Source: an uncultured Microbacterium sp. (GTDB lineage: Bacteria; Actinomycetota; Actinomycetes; Actinomycetales; Microbacteriaceae). Taken from it: 61,713 nucleotides of DNA. This document shows positions 13,310 through 21,990 of the stretch, piece by piece. Numbering within the stretch: position 1 is the first letter of the stretch; every line of letters begins with the position of its first letter. The notes beneath the pieces are model-generated. The model was given only the letters and a program-made list of their open reading frames with translations. It had not been told where the DNA came from and did no database searches. Both the position numbers and the translations under genes were made by a program. The stretch covers positions 1 to 61,713 of the forward strand of contig CAJYJO010000004.1 of NCBI GenBank assembly GCA_913774845.1. Reading direction: 5' to 3'.

Positions 13310-13447
13310 ATGAGCAAGCGCACCTTCCAGCCCAACAACCGTCGTCGTGCCAAGAAGCACGGCTTCCGTGCCCGCATGCGCACCCGTGCCGGCCGCGGCA
13401 TCCTCGCCGCGCGTCGCGCCAAGGGCCGCACCGAGCTCTCGGCCTGA
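13310..13447 (+). CDS. rpmH: 50S ribosomal protein L34
   Basis: The 45-residue, strongly basic protein [19 protein letters not shown]... is a standard L34, with the [19 protein letters not shown] core. The ATG at 13310 follows a CCGGAG element. It is the first gene of the conserved rpmH-rnpA-yidD-yidC-jag-rsmG operon and diverges from dnaA. Confidence 0.98.
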   Translation: MSKRTFQPNNRRRAKKHGFRARMRTRAGRGILAARRAKGRTELSA

Positions 13448-13455
13448 CCCACCAG

Positions 13456-13794
13456 GTGCTCGCGAAGCCGAACCGACTCACCCGCGGATCGGACTACAAA
13501 GCCACAGTCCGACGGGGCTCTCGCTGTGCCGGAGCGCACACCGTGACCTACGTCGGATCGTCGGCCGAGACCGATTCTCCGCGCTTCGGCTTCATCGTGA
13601 GCCGCCAGGTCGGCTCCGCGGTCATCCGCAACACCATTCGCCGCCGCCTCAAGGCGGTGTGCGCCGAGGCGCTCCCGTCCATCCGCGGGGGCGCCTCGAT
13701 CGTCATCCGCGCACTTCCCTCGGCCGCGACCGTCGACTACGCGACGCTCCGAGCCGACGTCGTGCGGTGTCTCGAACGAAAAGCCTCGGCATGA
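13456..13794 (+). CDS. rnpA: Ribonuclease P protein component
   Basis: The protein subunit of RNase P helps the RNA subunit remove 5' leaders from pre-tRNA. The 112-residue protein has the typical start LAKPNRLTRGSDYK, the strand RFGFIVSRQVGSAVIRN and the basic RNTIRRRLK helix that contacts RNA. The GTG at 13456 is chosen because family similarity starts immediately; it lies nine bases after the rpmH stop. The stop overlaps yidD (ATGA). Confidence 0.95.
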   Translation: MLAKPNRLTRGSDYKATVRRGSRCAGAHTVTYVGSSAETDSPRFGFIVSRQVGSAVIRNTIRRRLKAVCAEALPSIRGGASIVIRALPSAATVDYATLRADVVRCLERKASA

Positions 13795-14147
13795 GCACCT
13801 CCACACTTCCCGCGTCGGCGACGGGCACCGCCCGTCTCACGGTCGACGGAGTTTTGGCATCCGTCCCCCTGCTCCCCCGCAACGCCGGGCTCGCGCTGTT
13901 GCACGCCTACCGGGCGACGATCTCGCACGTCTACGGCGACGTGTGCAAGTACTACCCGTCCTGCTCCGCCTATTCGGTGGGCGCCGTGCAGCAGCATGGA
14001 CTCGTGAAGGGCGTCGCGTTCACCGCCGCCCGTCTCGCACGCTGCCATCCCTGGGCTCAGGGTGGCATCGACGACGTCCGTCCTCATCGGGCCTTCCGCC
14101 ACGAACTCACTCGGCACGGATTCGTCGTGCCCTCCCGAAAGGACTGA
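13791..14147 (+). CDS. yidD: YidD membrane protein insertion efficiency factor
   Basis: The 118-residue protein contains the family core: a helix with LALLHAYRATIS, then the cysteine pair region CKYYPSCSAYSVGAVQQHGLV, and RLARCHPWAQGGIDDV. YidD proteins sit at the inner face of the membrane and aid YidC. An N-terminal extension of about 25 residues precedes the core. ATGA overlap with rnpA and a two-base gap before yidC indicate tight coupling. Confidence 0.95.
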   Translation: MSTSTLPASATGTARLTVDGVLASVPLLPRNAGLALLHAYRATISHVYGDVCKYYPSCSAYSVGAVQQHGLVKGVAFTAARLARCHPWAQGGIDDVRPHRAFRHELTRHGFVVPSRKD

Positions 14148-14149
14148 TC

Positions 14150-15208
14150 GTGCAATTCGATCTCATTGGGACCATCCTCTGGCCGCTGAAATGGATGGTC
14201 GAGCTCGTGCTGGTGGGATGGCACGCGCTCTTCACCGCGCTGGGCATGGCCCCGGCAGCCGGTCTGACCTGGGTGCTGTCGATCGTCGGTCTCGTGCTCA
14301 TCGTGCGCGCCGCGCTGATCCCGCTCTTCGTGAAGCAGATCAAGAGCCAGCGCAAGATGATGGAGATCGCTCCGGAACTGCGCAAGGTCCAGGAGAAGTA
14401 CAAGGGCAAGCGCGACCAGCTGTCCCGCGAGGCCATGAGCCGCGAGACGATGGCGCTGTACAAGAAGCACGGCACCACCCCGGTGTCGAGCTGCCTGCCT
14501 CTCCTGGTTCAGATGCCCATCTTCTTCGCACTCTTCAGCGTGCTGAACGACGTGTCGAAGCACGCCAACAGCAACCAGGGTGGCGTGGGCCTGCTCACCC
14601 CCGAGCTCACGCGCGAGTTCTACGACGCGCGCCTGTTCGACGTGGCATCCATGCACGTCAACCTCGTCACCGCGTGGGGTCAGGCCGACGGCCAGGTGAC
14701 CGTCGCGATCCTGTTGACGCTCGTCGTGCTGATGATCGGCTCGCAGTTCTTCACCCAGCTGCAGATCATCTCGAAGAACCTGTCGCCCGAGGCCAAGACC
14801 GGTCAGGCGTACCAGATGCAGAAGATCATGCTCTACATCCTGCCGCTGGCCTTCATCTTCTCGGGAGTCTTCTTCCCGCTCGGTGTCGTCATCTACTGGT
14901 TCGTCAGCAACCTGTGGACGATGGTGCAGCAGTTCGTCGTCATCCGGGAGATGCCGACGCCCGGTTCCGACGCCGCCAAGGCGCGTGAGGAGCGCCTCGC
15001 GCGCAAGGGCAAGGCCATCGACTCGTCGGGCAAGGTCGTGCCGGTCGAGAAGTACCAGGCCGAGCAGCAGCGTCTCCTGGAAGAGGCGGAGCGTGCCCGC
15101 GCCGCGGCCCCGAAGCGTCAGCAGCCGGTGGGTAAGCAGCGTGCCAAGAAGCAGTCCACGAAGAACAGCGGAGCCGCGGGAAACCCCGGGTCCTCTCCCG
15201 CCTCCTGA
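14150..15208 (+). CDS. yidC: Membrane protein insertase YidC
   Basis: YidC inserts and folds inner-membrane proteins. The 352-residue protein has a membrane segment at the N-terminus (WMVELVLVGWHALFTALG), the hydrophilic KQIKSQRKMMEIAPELRKVQEKYKGK loop split across segments, and four further membrane helices including FFALFSVL and VFFPLGVVIYWFVSNLW. The C-terminal tail is Lys/Gln/Arg rich. The GTG at 14150 lies two bases after yidD. Actinobacterial members lack the large periplasmic domain of Gram-negative YidC, as here. Confidence 0.96.
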   Translation: MQFDLIGTILWPLKWMVELVLVGWHALFTALGMAPAAGLTWVLSIVGLVLIVRAALIPLFVKQIKSQRKMMEIAPELRKVQEKYKGKRDQLSREAMSRETMALYKKHGTTPVSSCLPLLVQMPIFFALFSVLNDVSKHANSNQGGVGLLTPELTREFYDARLFDVASMHVNLVTAWGQADGQVTVAILLTLVVLMIGSQFFTQLQIISKNLSPEAKTGQAYQMQKIMLYILPLAFIFSGVFFPLGVVIYWFVSNLWTMVQQFVVIREMPTPGSDAAKAREERLARKGKAIDSSGKVVPVEKYQAEQQRLLEEAERARAAAPKRQQPVGKQRAKKQSTKNSGAAGNPGSSPAS

Positions 15209-15224
15209 CCCTGGGAAGATCACG

Positions 15225-15728
15225 ATGACGACGTCCGATCAGATCGCCGCCGAACCGACCGCCGCGACCGACGAGCAGCTCGAGCAGGAAGGCGACATCG
15301 CCGCCGACTACCTCGAGGGTCTGCTCGACATCGCCGACATCGATGGCGACCTCGCCCTCGACGTGCGCGCCGGCCGCGCGTACGTCTCGGTCGAAGCCGA
15401 TGACGCCGGTTCTCTGTCGGCCCTGTCTCACCCCGACACCGTGCAGGCTCTCCAGGAGCTGACGCGGCTGGCGGTGCAGAACTCGACGGGACGGTTCTCG
15501 CGCCTCATCCTCGACATCGGCGGCTCGCGCGACGCTCGCCAGCGGCAGCTGGAGACCCTCGTCGACCGGGCGATCTCCCGGCTCGAAGAGGGCGCGTCGC
15601 AGGCCTCGCTCCCGGCGATGTCGAGCTACGAGCGCAAGCTCGTGCACGACATCGCCGCTGATCGCGGGTACTCCTCCGAGTCGTTCGGCGAGGGCGCCGA
15701 CCGTCACACGGTCCTTCGACGCGGCTGA
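15225..15728 (+). CDS. jag: Jag-type KH/R3H RNA-binding protein
   Basis: The 167-residue protein has an acidic start, a KH-like region (LEGLLDIADIDGDLALDVR onward) and a C-terminal R3H domain (ERKLVHDIAADRGYSSES) with the Arg-x3-His signature. Jag/KhpB proteins are cytosolic RNA binders that sit beside yidC in Firmicutes and Actinobacteria. The ATG at 15225 has GGGAAG upstream. It lies 16 bases after yidC and eight before rsmG. Confidence 0.93.
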   Translation: MTTSDQIAAEPTAATDEQLEQEGDIAADYLEGLLDIADIDGDLALDVRAGRAYVSVEADDAGSLSALSHPDTVQALQELTRLAVQNSTGRFSRLILDIGGSRDARQRQLETLVDRAISRLEEGASQASLPAMSSYERKLVHDIAADRGYSSESFGEGADRHTVLRRG

Positions 15729-15736
15729 GACCCATC

Positions 15737-16366
15737 GTGCCGCAGCACCTCGAAGCGGAGCCGCTCGCCGCAGCCGATCTCTTCGGTGATCGTCTCGAGC
15801 TGGCACGACGTTTTACGGCGAACCTGGCCGCGCACGGCGAGGAGCGCGGACTGATCGGTCCGCTGGAGCTCCCGCGACTGTGGACCAGGCATATCCTCAA
15901 CAGCGCGATCGCTGCGCCGTTCTTCACGGGGCGTGCGGTCGACGTGGGATCGGGAGCGGGTCTTCCCGGACTCGTGCTCGCCATTGCTCGTCCCGACGTC
16001 GACTGGACCCTGATCGAGCCGATGGAGCGACGCACGCAGTGGCTCTCGGAGCAGGTCGAAGAGCTCGAACTCGACAACGTCACCGTCGCTCGTATGCGCG
16101 GGGAGGAGTGGCCGCACGGGCGTGTGTTCGACGTGGCTACGGCGCGCGCGGTGAGTGCTCTGCGCACACTGCTGCCGTTCACCGCTCCCCTGGTCCGCCC
16201 GGGCGGGAAACTGGTTTTCCTCAAGGGAGCCAACGTGGCGGCCGAGATCGACGCGGCATCGAAGCAGGTGCGAAAGTACGGGCTGCAGGACGTGTCGGTG
16301 GAGGTCGTCGGCGAGGGACTGCTGGAGGAACCGACGCGCGTGTTCCTCGCTACGGTCTCTCGCTGA
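15737..16366 (+). CDS. rsmG: 16S rRNA (guanine527-N7) methyltransferase RsmG
   Basis: RsmG (GidB) methylates G527 of 16S rRNA using S-adenosylmethionine. The 209-residue protein shows the SAM-binding motif AVDVGSGAGLPGLVLAIARP, the conserved RHILNS segment before it, and TARAVSALRTLLPFTAPLVRPGG. The start is the GTG at 15737; the upstream ribosome site is weak (GAGA). It ends the rpmH operon, immediately before the long gene-free parS region. Confidence 0.95.
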   Translation: MPQHLEAEPLAAADLFGDRLELARRFTANLAAHGEERGLIGPLELPRLWTRHILNSAIAAPFFTGRAVDVGSGAGLPGLVLAIARPDVDWTLIEPMERRTQWLSEQVEELELDNVTVARMRGEEWPHGRVFDVATARAVSALRTLLPFTAPLVRPGGKLVFLKGANVAAEIDAASKQVRKYGLQDVSVEVVGEGLLEEPTRVFLATVSR

Positions 16367-17276
16367 TTATCATATGTATAAATGTGGCGTAGCTCACCTC
16401 TGGGACGGCCGAGAATGAACGGTCGGCACCTCGGCGCGTGGACACACGACATCCCGTGCCGCACGGGTTTTCTCGGTAGCGAGGATGCCGACTGCTCGAC
16501 ATGAGGCACGGTGTGGCGTCGATGCTGAGCAGCCCGACTCTGTAGCGACGGGGTTCTTGTTGCGGTCCAAGATCCCGCGGGTCCTCAAGAGGGCGCGTTT
16601 CATCGTTCGCAGGACCTTCTCATTGAGTGGCGCTTGCGCCGGTGGTGAGCGCGAGCTGTCGCTCGGGGTTCTGAACTCGGTGCCCGTAAGAGAAGCTCAG
16701 CACCGCGGCGTCCCTGTCGTGGGTTTGTGGCCAATGGGCATCCCCCATTCTCGGCTTTGTGGCCTTCTCGGGCTGGTCGCCGCAGGCGCTGGGTAGGCCG
16801 GCACTGGTTTCGTGCTCATGCGTGCAGGACCCCCGGATGGCCCCGTCGTACGTGCGGCCCTGCTGCGGAAGACGTCGCGCCCGCCCGGCTGGTCCCGCGG
16901 GGTTGGTTCTCTGCTCGGTGCCCGCGGCTCATCGTGCCCTATCGCGCTATCCGCTGCTCCCCCCTTGTCTTGCCTTATGCGGGTGGAAGTCGAGCGGGTC
17001 ATCCTCGACTGTGACGGGAAGTCGATTCTTGAATTCCTCCGCGATCCGCCTTCCCATCTCTGAACGTCCGTGACGTGTATGAGACGCGGTGGTTCGATCG
17101 CCCCCTCGGACACATTCCCACGACCCCGCGTGCGGGGAGACTGCTGTGTGCTCGATCTGGGCTTCACGGCGGCGGACAGGTTCGACTAGTCGCCCTGTGA
17201 CGGGTGGTGCAAGCTCTCTCTGGAGTGAGCTTCACAAGCCGGGAGCTGCCGACCGCATTGTGCGTACCGGCGGAGT

Positions 17277-17292
17277 TGTTTCACGTGAAACA
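17277..17292. other. parS site 1 (perfect)
   Basis: TGTTTCACGTGAAACA is the exact 16-base palindromic parS consensus, the ParB binding site. Confidence 0.95.
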
Positions 17293-17461
17293 CCCGCTGG
17301 CTGGACGGGCTGGAGGGGCGTGATGATCGCGGCGACGGCGCGTGTGCAGCTCCACGTGTGTCGAGCGCTTCTTTGCGAGCGCGAGGGGATACGTCCGTTC
17401 CCGGCCATCAGGGGTGCGGAGCAGGAACAGATGCGCCGCTCTCGCTGCGCGCTGCGTTTGC

Positions 17462-17477
17462 TGTTTCACGTGAAACA
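17462..17477. other. parS site 2 (perfect)
   Basis: TGTTTCACGTGAAACA, an exact match to the consensus, 185 bases after site 1. Confidence 0.95.
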
Positions 17478-18288
17478 TCGCCGCCCAAGCGATGAAGGGG
17501 CCCGAGGCGGGGGGTCCCCTGTACCGTCGCTGGCGCGTCGGTCACGAGACGGGGTTGCGATGATCTGCGGCCGACGTGATGAGAAACGAGCGGCGTGCGG
17601 CGGCAAGGCTTTCGGATTCCCCGCCAGCTTTGATGACTATGCCTGCGGACAAGGAAGGCGAGCCTCCTTCCGCTTCATCTCCATCGGTCGCCACGCCAAA
17701 GCTACGGATCCTCCTGTCTTTGGCTGATCGACGGGTCGTAGACCCGTCGATACGCCTGCCGTGATGGGCGGTTCCGCGCGCGATCACCGGGAAGGTGGAG
17801 GATGAGGGTGAGCACTCCGGTGACGTGAGCGCTGCGTCCCTTCAGTACGGCCTCCCGAAGCTTTCCGGTCCCAATGCCAGCCACTCCCCCGGGTGTCGCG
17901 AGAACCCCCCATGGCCTACGCGCCATGACACCTCGCTGCGACGAGGTCGTCCGCCTCGGCCACTGGCGCGGGACACGTCGTGAATGCGGGAACGGCTGGG
18001 CCGCGTCGCACCGGGCTACTCCTAAGAGTGATCGGTCGTTTCGGACCCATCTTTCTGTTGCCCTGGCCTCTGGGACGTGAGAGTTCAACGGGATGGCATA
18101 CAGTCCTACAAGTTTGGACCTGGTGCTGATTAACGCTCCATGACGTGAGTGCGAGCGATGAGCGAGAATCCGACAGTCGACCGCGGGCAGGTGGGACGGG
18201 CAGAGCCGCAGTCGACGAAGTGCGCCGGGGGCGACGGCTCTGCAGCCTCCGAGACGGGTTCGCGTATGTAGAGCATGCGGCACGCTGG

Positions 18289-18304
18289 GGTTTCACGTGA
18301 AACA
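18289..18304. other. parS site 3 (one mismatch)
   Basis: GGTTTCACGTGAAACA differs from consensus only at the outermost base. Confidence 0.9.
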
Positions 18305-18721
18305 TCGATGCCCTCAACACAGGGCAGATCCTGTTCATGTGCGACAACACGAGTGCGGTCTGGCAGGAGACTTCCCACCTCGCTGACCTGACCTCAGCGC
18401 GGCTGCTCAGACCGCATCATTGCTCCAAGACGGGCGGTAAGGACTCGGTGGAGGGCGTGGCACGCACACGAAGGTTCGAGAAATCCGTAGACAGAACGGG
18501 CGATCCAGGATTGCAGGCATCGACACGAGACCTCCGCGTTATCACACCTTGTGCGCGGTGTGGACTCATGTCCACACGGCTCAGGCGCACGGCGTAGAAC
18601 GCGGGTACTCCCCTTCGATAGGGATGGCGCACTGACCGCCGGATTCGATCTATGACGCATCCTCGGCGCCCAGCATTGTCAGACTCCCGTCGCATGTGTC
18701 CGCGACCTCTCGCGTCTGAAG

Positions 18722-18737
18722 GGTTTCACGTGAAACC
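18722..18737. other. parS site 4 (two symmetric mismatches)
   Basis: GGTTTCACGTGAAACC keeps the 14-base palindromic core and changes both outer bases symmetrically, so the site is still a perfect palindrome. Confidence 0.85.
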
Positions 18738-18861
18738 TCGCGCAACTCGTCCGATCGAACACTCATGCCGCGCGCTTCATTGGAGCGGTTCTCGCACTGT
18801 TCGTAGATCCGGTTTCGAAGGTGCACGTCGTTGCGTGGTTGGATACCGTCGGGCCAGCAGT

Positions 18862-18877
18862 GGTTTCACGTGAAACA
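18862..18877. other. parS site 5 (one mismatch)
   Basis: GGTTTCACGTGAAACA, the same variant as site 3, 140 bases after site 4. Confidence 0.9.
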
Positions 18878-18996
18878 TGTCGTGCCTCGGGGAGTGTCTG
18901 GATGTCCATCGCTGTCGTTCGATCTCCGTGATGGTACTGAGACCTCCCAGGTCGAGTTGAGACGTCTGGAGGTCAGATCGGTCTATCGGTGCTGCA

Positions 18997-19012
18997 TGTC
19001 TCACGTGAAACG
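18997..19012. other. parS site 6 (two mismatches)
   Basis: TGTCTCACGTGAAACG has the CACGTGAAAC half intact but a substitution in the TTT run and at the last base. It is probably a weaker site. Confidence 0.75.
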
Positions 19013-19121
19013 GTTGACTACACACTCGACGCGCCCGCAGTCACAACCGGTGCGCTGCTCCGAACCCGCAAGTGATGTCGGAGCACCCGGGTAGACTGGG
19101 GGCGTTCGCGACGGTGGAAGG

Positions 19122-19137
19122 TGTTTCACGTGAAACA
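19122..19137. other. parS site 7 (perfect, over the parA start)
   Basis: TGTTTCACGTGAAACA overlaps the parA start codon region, so ParB bound here would lie over the parA ribosome site and first codons. Confidence 0.95.
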
Positions 19138-20050
19138 GTCTGGTGAGGCGGCCGCGTCGTCTTCTTTCGACGACTCCCCCATCGCCCGAGAGATCGCGGA
19201 TCTGTCTGCGCGACGGCGTGCCCTCGAGGCTGCGAAGGTCGAGCTGTCGGGACGCACGCGCGTCTTCACGGTGTCGAACCAGAAGGGCGGCGTCGGCAAG
19301 ACGACGACCGCCGTCAACATCGCAGCCGCTCTCGTCTCCGTCGGCGCGCGCGTCCTCGTGATCGATCTCGATCCGCAGGGCAACGCGTCCACCGCGCTCG
19401 GGGTGGCGCACAATGCCGAGACGCCCAGCGTCTACGACGTGCTGATCGATGAGTTCCCGCTCGCGGACATCGTCCAGGAGAGCCCGGAGTCACCGAATCT
19501 GCTGTGCGCGCCCAGCACGATCCACCTTGCGGGTGCGGAGATCGAGCTCGTCTCTCAGGTAGCTCGTGAGCACCGCTTGCGCGGCGCGTTGCGTGACTAC
19601 CTGGCCGCTGCTGACACAACGCATCTCGACTTCGTCATCATCGACTGCCCACCTTCTCTGGGTCTGCTGACCATCAACGCCTTCACCGCGGCCGACGAGG
19701 TGATGATCCCGATTCAGTGTGAGTACTACGCCCTCGAGGGTCTGAGCCAACTGCTCGGCAGTGTGCAGATGATCCAGAAGCATCTGAACCCCGGGCTGCA
19801 TGTGTCGACGATCCTCCTCACCATGTACGACGGCCGTACTCGGCTCGCGCAGCAGGTCGCGGACGAGGTCCGCTCGCACTTCACGCACGAGGTGCTGCGC
19901 ACGGTGATCCCGCGGTCGGTCCGTGTCTCCGAGGCGCCGAGCTTCGGCCAGACGGTCATCGCGTACGATGGCCAGTCAGCGGGCGCCATCGCTTACCGCG
20001 AAGCCGCGGTCGAAATCGTTGCACGCGACACCACGAAGAAGGGCTCCTGA
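19130..20050 (+). CDS. parA: Chromosome partitioning ATPase ParA
   Basis: ParA is the Walker-type ATPase that drives origin segregation with ParB-parS. The 306-residue protein has the deviant Walker A KGGVGKTT at residues 52-59, then LVIDLDPQGNAST and IIDCPPSLGLLT. An N-terminal helix precedes the ATPase domain. I choose the GTG at 19130 because a GGAAGG site at 19116-19121 is eight bases upstream; a start at 19121 (reading MFHVKQ) would touch that site and is less likely but possible. parS site 7 covers this start. parB follows with a one-base overlap. Confidence 0.96.
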   Translation: MKQSGEAAASSSFDDSPIAREIADLSARRRALEAAKVELSGRTRVFTVSNQKGGVGKTTTAVNIAAALVSVGARVLVIDLDPQGNASTALGVAHNAETPSVYDVLIDEFPLADIVQESPESPNLLCAPSTIHLAGAEIELVSQVAREHRLRGALRDYLAAADTTHLDFVIIDCPPSLGLLTINAFTAADEVMIPIQCEYYALEGLSQLLGSVQMIQKHLNPGLHVSTILLTMYDGRTRLAQQVADEVRSHFTHEVLRTVIPRSVRVSEAPSFGQTVIAYDGQSAGAIAYREAAVEIVARDTTKKGS

Positions 20051-21021
20051 TGGCTAAAAGGACTGGATTGGGCCGCGGGATCGGCGCCCTCATCCCCACC
20101 GCAGAACCGTCGGAGTCTCGGCCGGTCGACGTCTTCTTCCCGGGCGGCTCGACGGCGCAGAAGACAGAGGCGTCGCCCGAGGTCGACACTGCCGTCGTCG
20201 ACGACCAGCTCGTGTCGGTGCCCGGAGCACGGTTGATCCAGATCGACCCCAAGACCATCGTCCCCAACCCGCGACAGCCGCGTACGCACTTCGACGCCGA
20301 CGATCTCGCCGAGCTCGTCCACTCGGTGCGCGAGTTCGGTGTTCTGCAACCTGTCGTCGTCCGCGATAAGGGCGACGGCACGTACGAGCTCATCATGGGA
20401 GAACGACGCACCCGCGCCTCGCGCGAGGCGGGTCTCGACTCCATCCCGGCGGTCGTTCGCGAGACCGAAGACGAGTACCTGCTGCGTGACGCACTGCTCG
20501 AGAACCTGCACCGCTCTCAGCTGAATCCGCTCGAGGAGGCCTCGGCCTACCAGCAGCTGCTCGAGGACTTCGGGATCACGCAGGAGGAGCTCGCAACGCG
20601 TATCGGGCGATCCCGGCCGCAGATCAGCAACACCATCCGACTGTTGAAGCTCCCGGTACCGGTGCAGCAGCGTGTGGCCGCGGGCGTGTTGAGCGCGGGG
20701 CACGCGCGGGCGATCCTGTCGCTCGACGACCCGAAGGAGATGCAGAGGCTCGCTGACAAGATCGTCAACGAAGATCTGTCGGTGCGCGCCGCCGAAGCGG
20801 CGGCCAAGATGCCCGGCGTCGCGCCGGTTCGGCAGAAACCGCGCGCCGGCAGTCAGCGTTCCGGGCTCGACGAGGTCGCGGAGCGCCTCGGAGATCGCTT
20901 CGACACCAAGGTGCGGGTGTCTCTCACGGCACGAAAAGGCCAGATCAGCATAGATTTCGCGACTGTGCAGGACCTCAATCGCATCCTCGCCGTCTTGGGT
21001 GAAGAGGGTTACACCGGCTGA
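20050..21021 (+). CDS. parB: ParB centromere-binding protein
   Basis: ParB binds parS and spreads as a CTP-dependent clamp. The 323-residue protein starts MAKRTGLGRGIGALIP, has the N-terminal domain with PRTHFDADDLAELVHSVREFG and IMGERRTRAS (CTP-binding GERR type motif), the helix-turn-helix ELATRIGRSRPQISNTIRLL, and a C-terminal dimerisation domain. The ATG at 20050 shares its A with the parA stop. The rich field of parS sites upstream is its likely target. Confidence 0.97.
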   Translation: MAKRTGLGRGIGALIPTAEPSESRPVDVFFPGGSTAQKTEASPEVDTAVVDDQLVSVPGARLIQIDPKTIVPNPRQPRTHFDADDLAELVHSVREFGVLQPVVVRDKGDGTYELIMGERRTRASREAGLDSIPAVVRETEDEYLLRDALLENLHRSQLNPLEEASAYQQLLEDFGITQEELATRIGRSRPQISNTIRLLKLPVPVQQRVAAGVLSAGHARAILSLDDPKEMQRLADKIVNEDLSVRAAEAAAKMPGVAPVRQKPRAGSQRSGLDEVAERLGDRFDTKVRVSLTARKGQISIDFATVQDLNRILAVLGEEGYTG

Positions 21022-21090
21022 CCCCGGGTCCATCTCGCGGACAGCGAACCGTTCAGCGCCCTCGGTGTCGGTGGGTCGACGTACGCTGGA

Positions 21091-21441
21091 ATGGTGACAG
21101 CGAACGATGACAGCCCGCGCCGTCGCGCCAGCCTCGAGCTCCTGCGCGCCGAGGCGTCCGATGAGTTGGCCGTGCTGATCCACGAGCGCCTGCGAGGCGG
21201 TGAAGACCCGTGGGACTTCATGGAAGATCTCCCCTCCGTCGACGAGCTCGTCGTGCTCACGCTGCGCGCCGAGAACATCTCCGAGAACGGCGGCGTCCGC
21301 CCGAATCGTTCCCGTAACTACCGCGTCCTCCGGCAGATCGCTCTCGACTATCCCCCGCTGACGCGGGCCGTGTGGCGCATCCTCGGCGAGGAAGAGCCGC
21401 ACCGCCGCTGGGACGCCTCCGTTCGCCTCGACGCCTCCTGA
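21091..21441 (+). CDS. Small conserved acidic protein, unknown function
   Basis: The 116-residue protein (MVTANDDSPRRRASLELLRAEAS...) has no motif I can name. It is helical, acidic in the middle (GGEDPWDFMEDLPSVDELV) and ends with a Trp-containing RAVWRILGEEEPHRRWD segment. Codon use is typical of the neighbours, so it is a real gene. It follows parB by 69 bases on the same strand and converges with trxA. A GTG one codon later is an alternative start. Confidence 0.75.
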   Translation: MVTANDDSPRRRASLELLRAEASDELAVLIHERLRGGEDPWDFMEDLPSVDELVVLTLRAENISENGGVRPNRSRNYRVLRQIALDYPPLTRAVWRILGEEEPHRRWDASVRLDAS

Positions 21442-21555
21442 TCGCTCGGAGCCCCTTTCAGGCTCTCCGCAGGCCGCTGAGAGCGGCGCAGCGTGAGCGC
21501 TGAGGTCATGGCAGCCTGTCCTCTGGCATCCGGATTCGACGGACTTCCGTGAACG

Positions 21556-21593
21556 CACGAAGGCCCCGACGCCGGAGCGTCAGGGCCTTCGTG
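21556..21593. terminator. Bidirectional terminator between the 21.1-kb gene and trxA
   Basis: CACGAAGGCCC pairs with GGGCCTTCGTG, followed after one mismatch by a five-base-pair inner stem and a CGGA loop. It lies between convergent genes, ten bases before the trxA stop. Confidence 0.8.
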
Positions 21594-21603
21594 GGAGCGG
21601 ATG

Positions 21604-21927
21604 TCAGCCGAGGAACGCGGCGAGATCCTGCTCGAGCGCGTACTTGGGCTTCGCGCCGATGATGGTCGTCTTGACCTCGCCGCCCTGGAACACCTTCATG
21701 GCGGGGATGGAGGTGATCTGGTACTTCATCGCGAGGTCGGGGTTCTCGTCGACGTTGAGCTTGAGAACGGTGATCTTGTCGGCGTTCTCGCTCTGGATCT
21801 CGTCGAGGACGGGCGCGACCATGCGACACGGTCCGCACCACTCGGCCCAGAAGTCCACGAGAACGGGTCCGTCGGCCTGCAGGACGTCCTGCTCGAACGT
21901 TGCGGAGGTCGTCGCCTTGGCAGTCAT
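21604..21927 (-). CDS. trxA: Thioredoxin
   Basis: The 107-residue cytosolic disulfide reductase has the active site WCGPC at residues 30-34 (FWAEWCGPCRMVAP), the cis-proline segment ITSIPAMKVF, and a normal length. A TAAGGAGAAAT site precedes the ATG. It lies 63 bases downstream of trxB on the same strand, so substrate and reductase are likely co-expressed. Confidence 0.97.
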   Translation of the reverse strand: MTAKATTSATFEQDVLQADGPVLVDFWAEWCGPCRMVAPVLDEIQSENADKITVLKLNVDENPDLAMKYQITSIPAMKVFQGGEVKTTIIGAKPKYALEQDLAAFLG

Positions 21928-21990
21928 TGCTATTTCTCCTTAGATAAGAGCGTCAGATGATGAAAACGCCGGTGAACCCGGTTTTGTTCC

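Larger units (their letters stand above)
16367..19129. other. Gene-free centromere-like region with parS cluster
   Basis: About 2.76 kb between rsmG and parA contains no frame with coding character: open frames are short, overlap on all strands, show no family similarity and lack high third-position GC. It begins with an unusually A/T-rich patch (TTATCATATGTATAAATG near 16367). Its recognisable content is seven parS-like palindromes, six within it and one spanning the parA start. The likely function is chromosome partitioning by ParB spreading. No tRNA or transposon is visible. Confidence 0.75.

Noticed and set aside
16981-17063. Short stretch VERVILDCDGKSILEFL resembling a hydrolase start
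   Set aside because: It is about 28 codons long with no continuation in any frame; treated as chance.
17089-17727. Open frame of 212 codons inside the parS region
   Set aside because: It reads through two parS sites, has no ribosome site, mixed codon use and no family similarity; other frames on both strands are equally open.
16367-19129. CRISPR array or mobile element in the parS region
   Set aside because: The repeats are 16-base palindromes at irregular spacing with no spacers, cas genes, transposase or terminal repeats.
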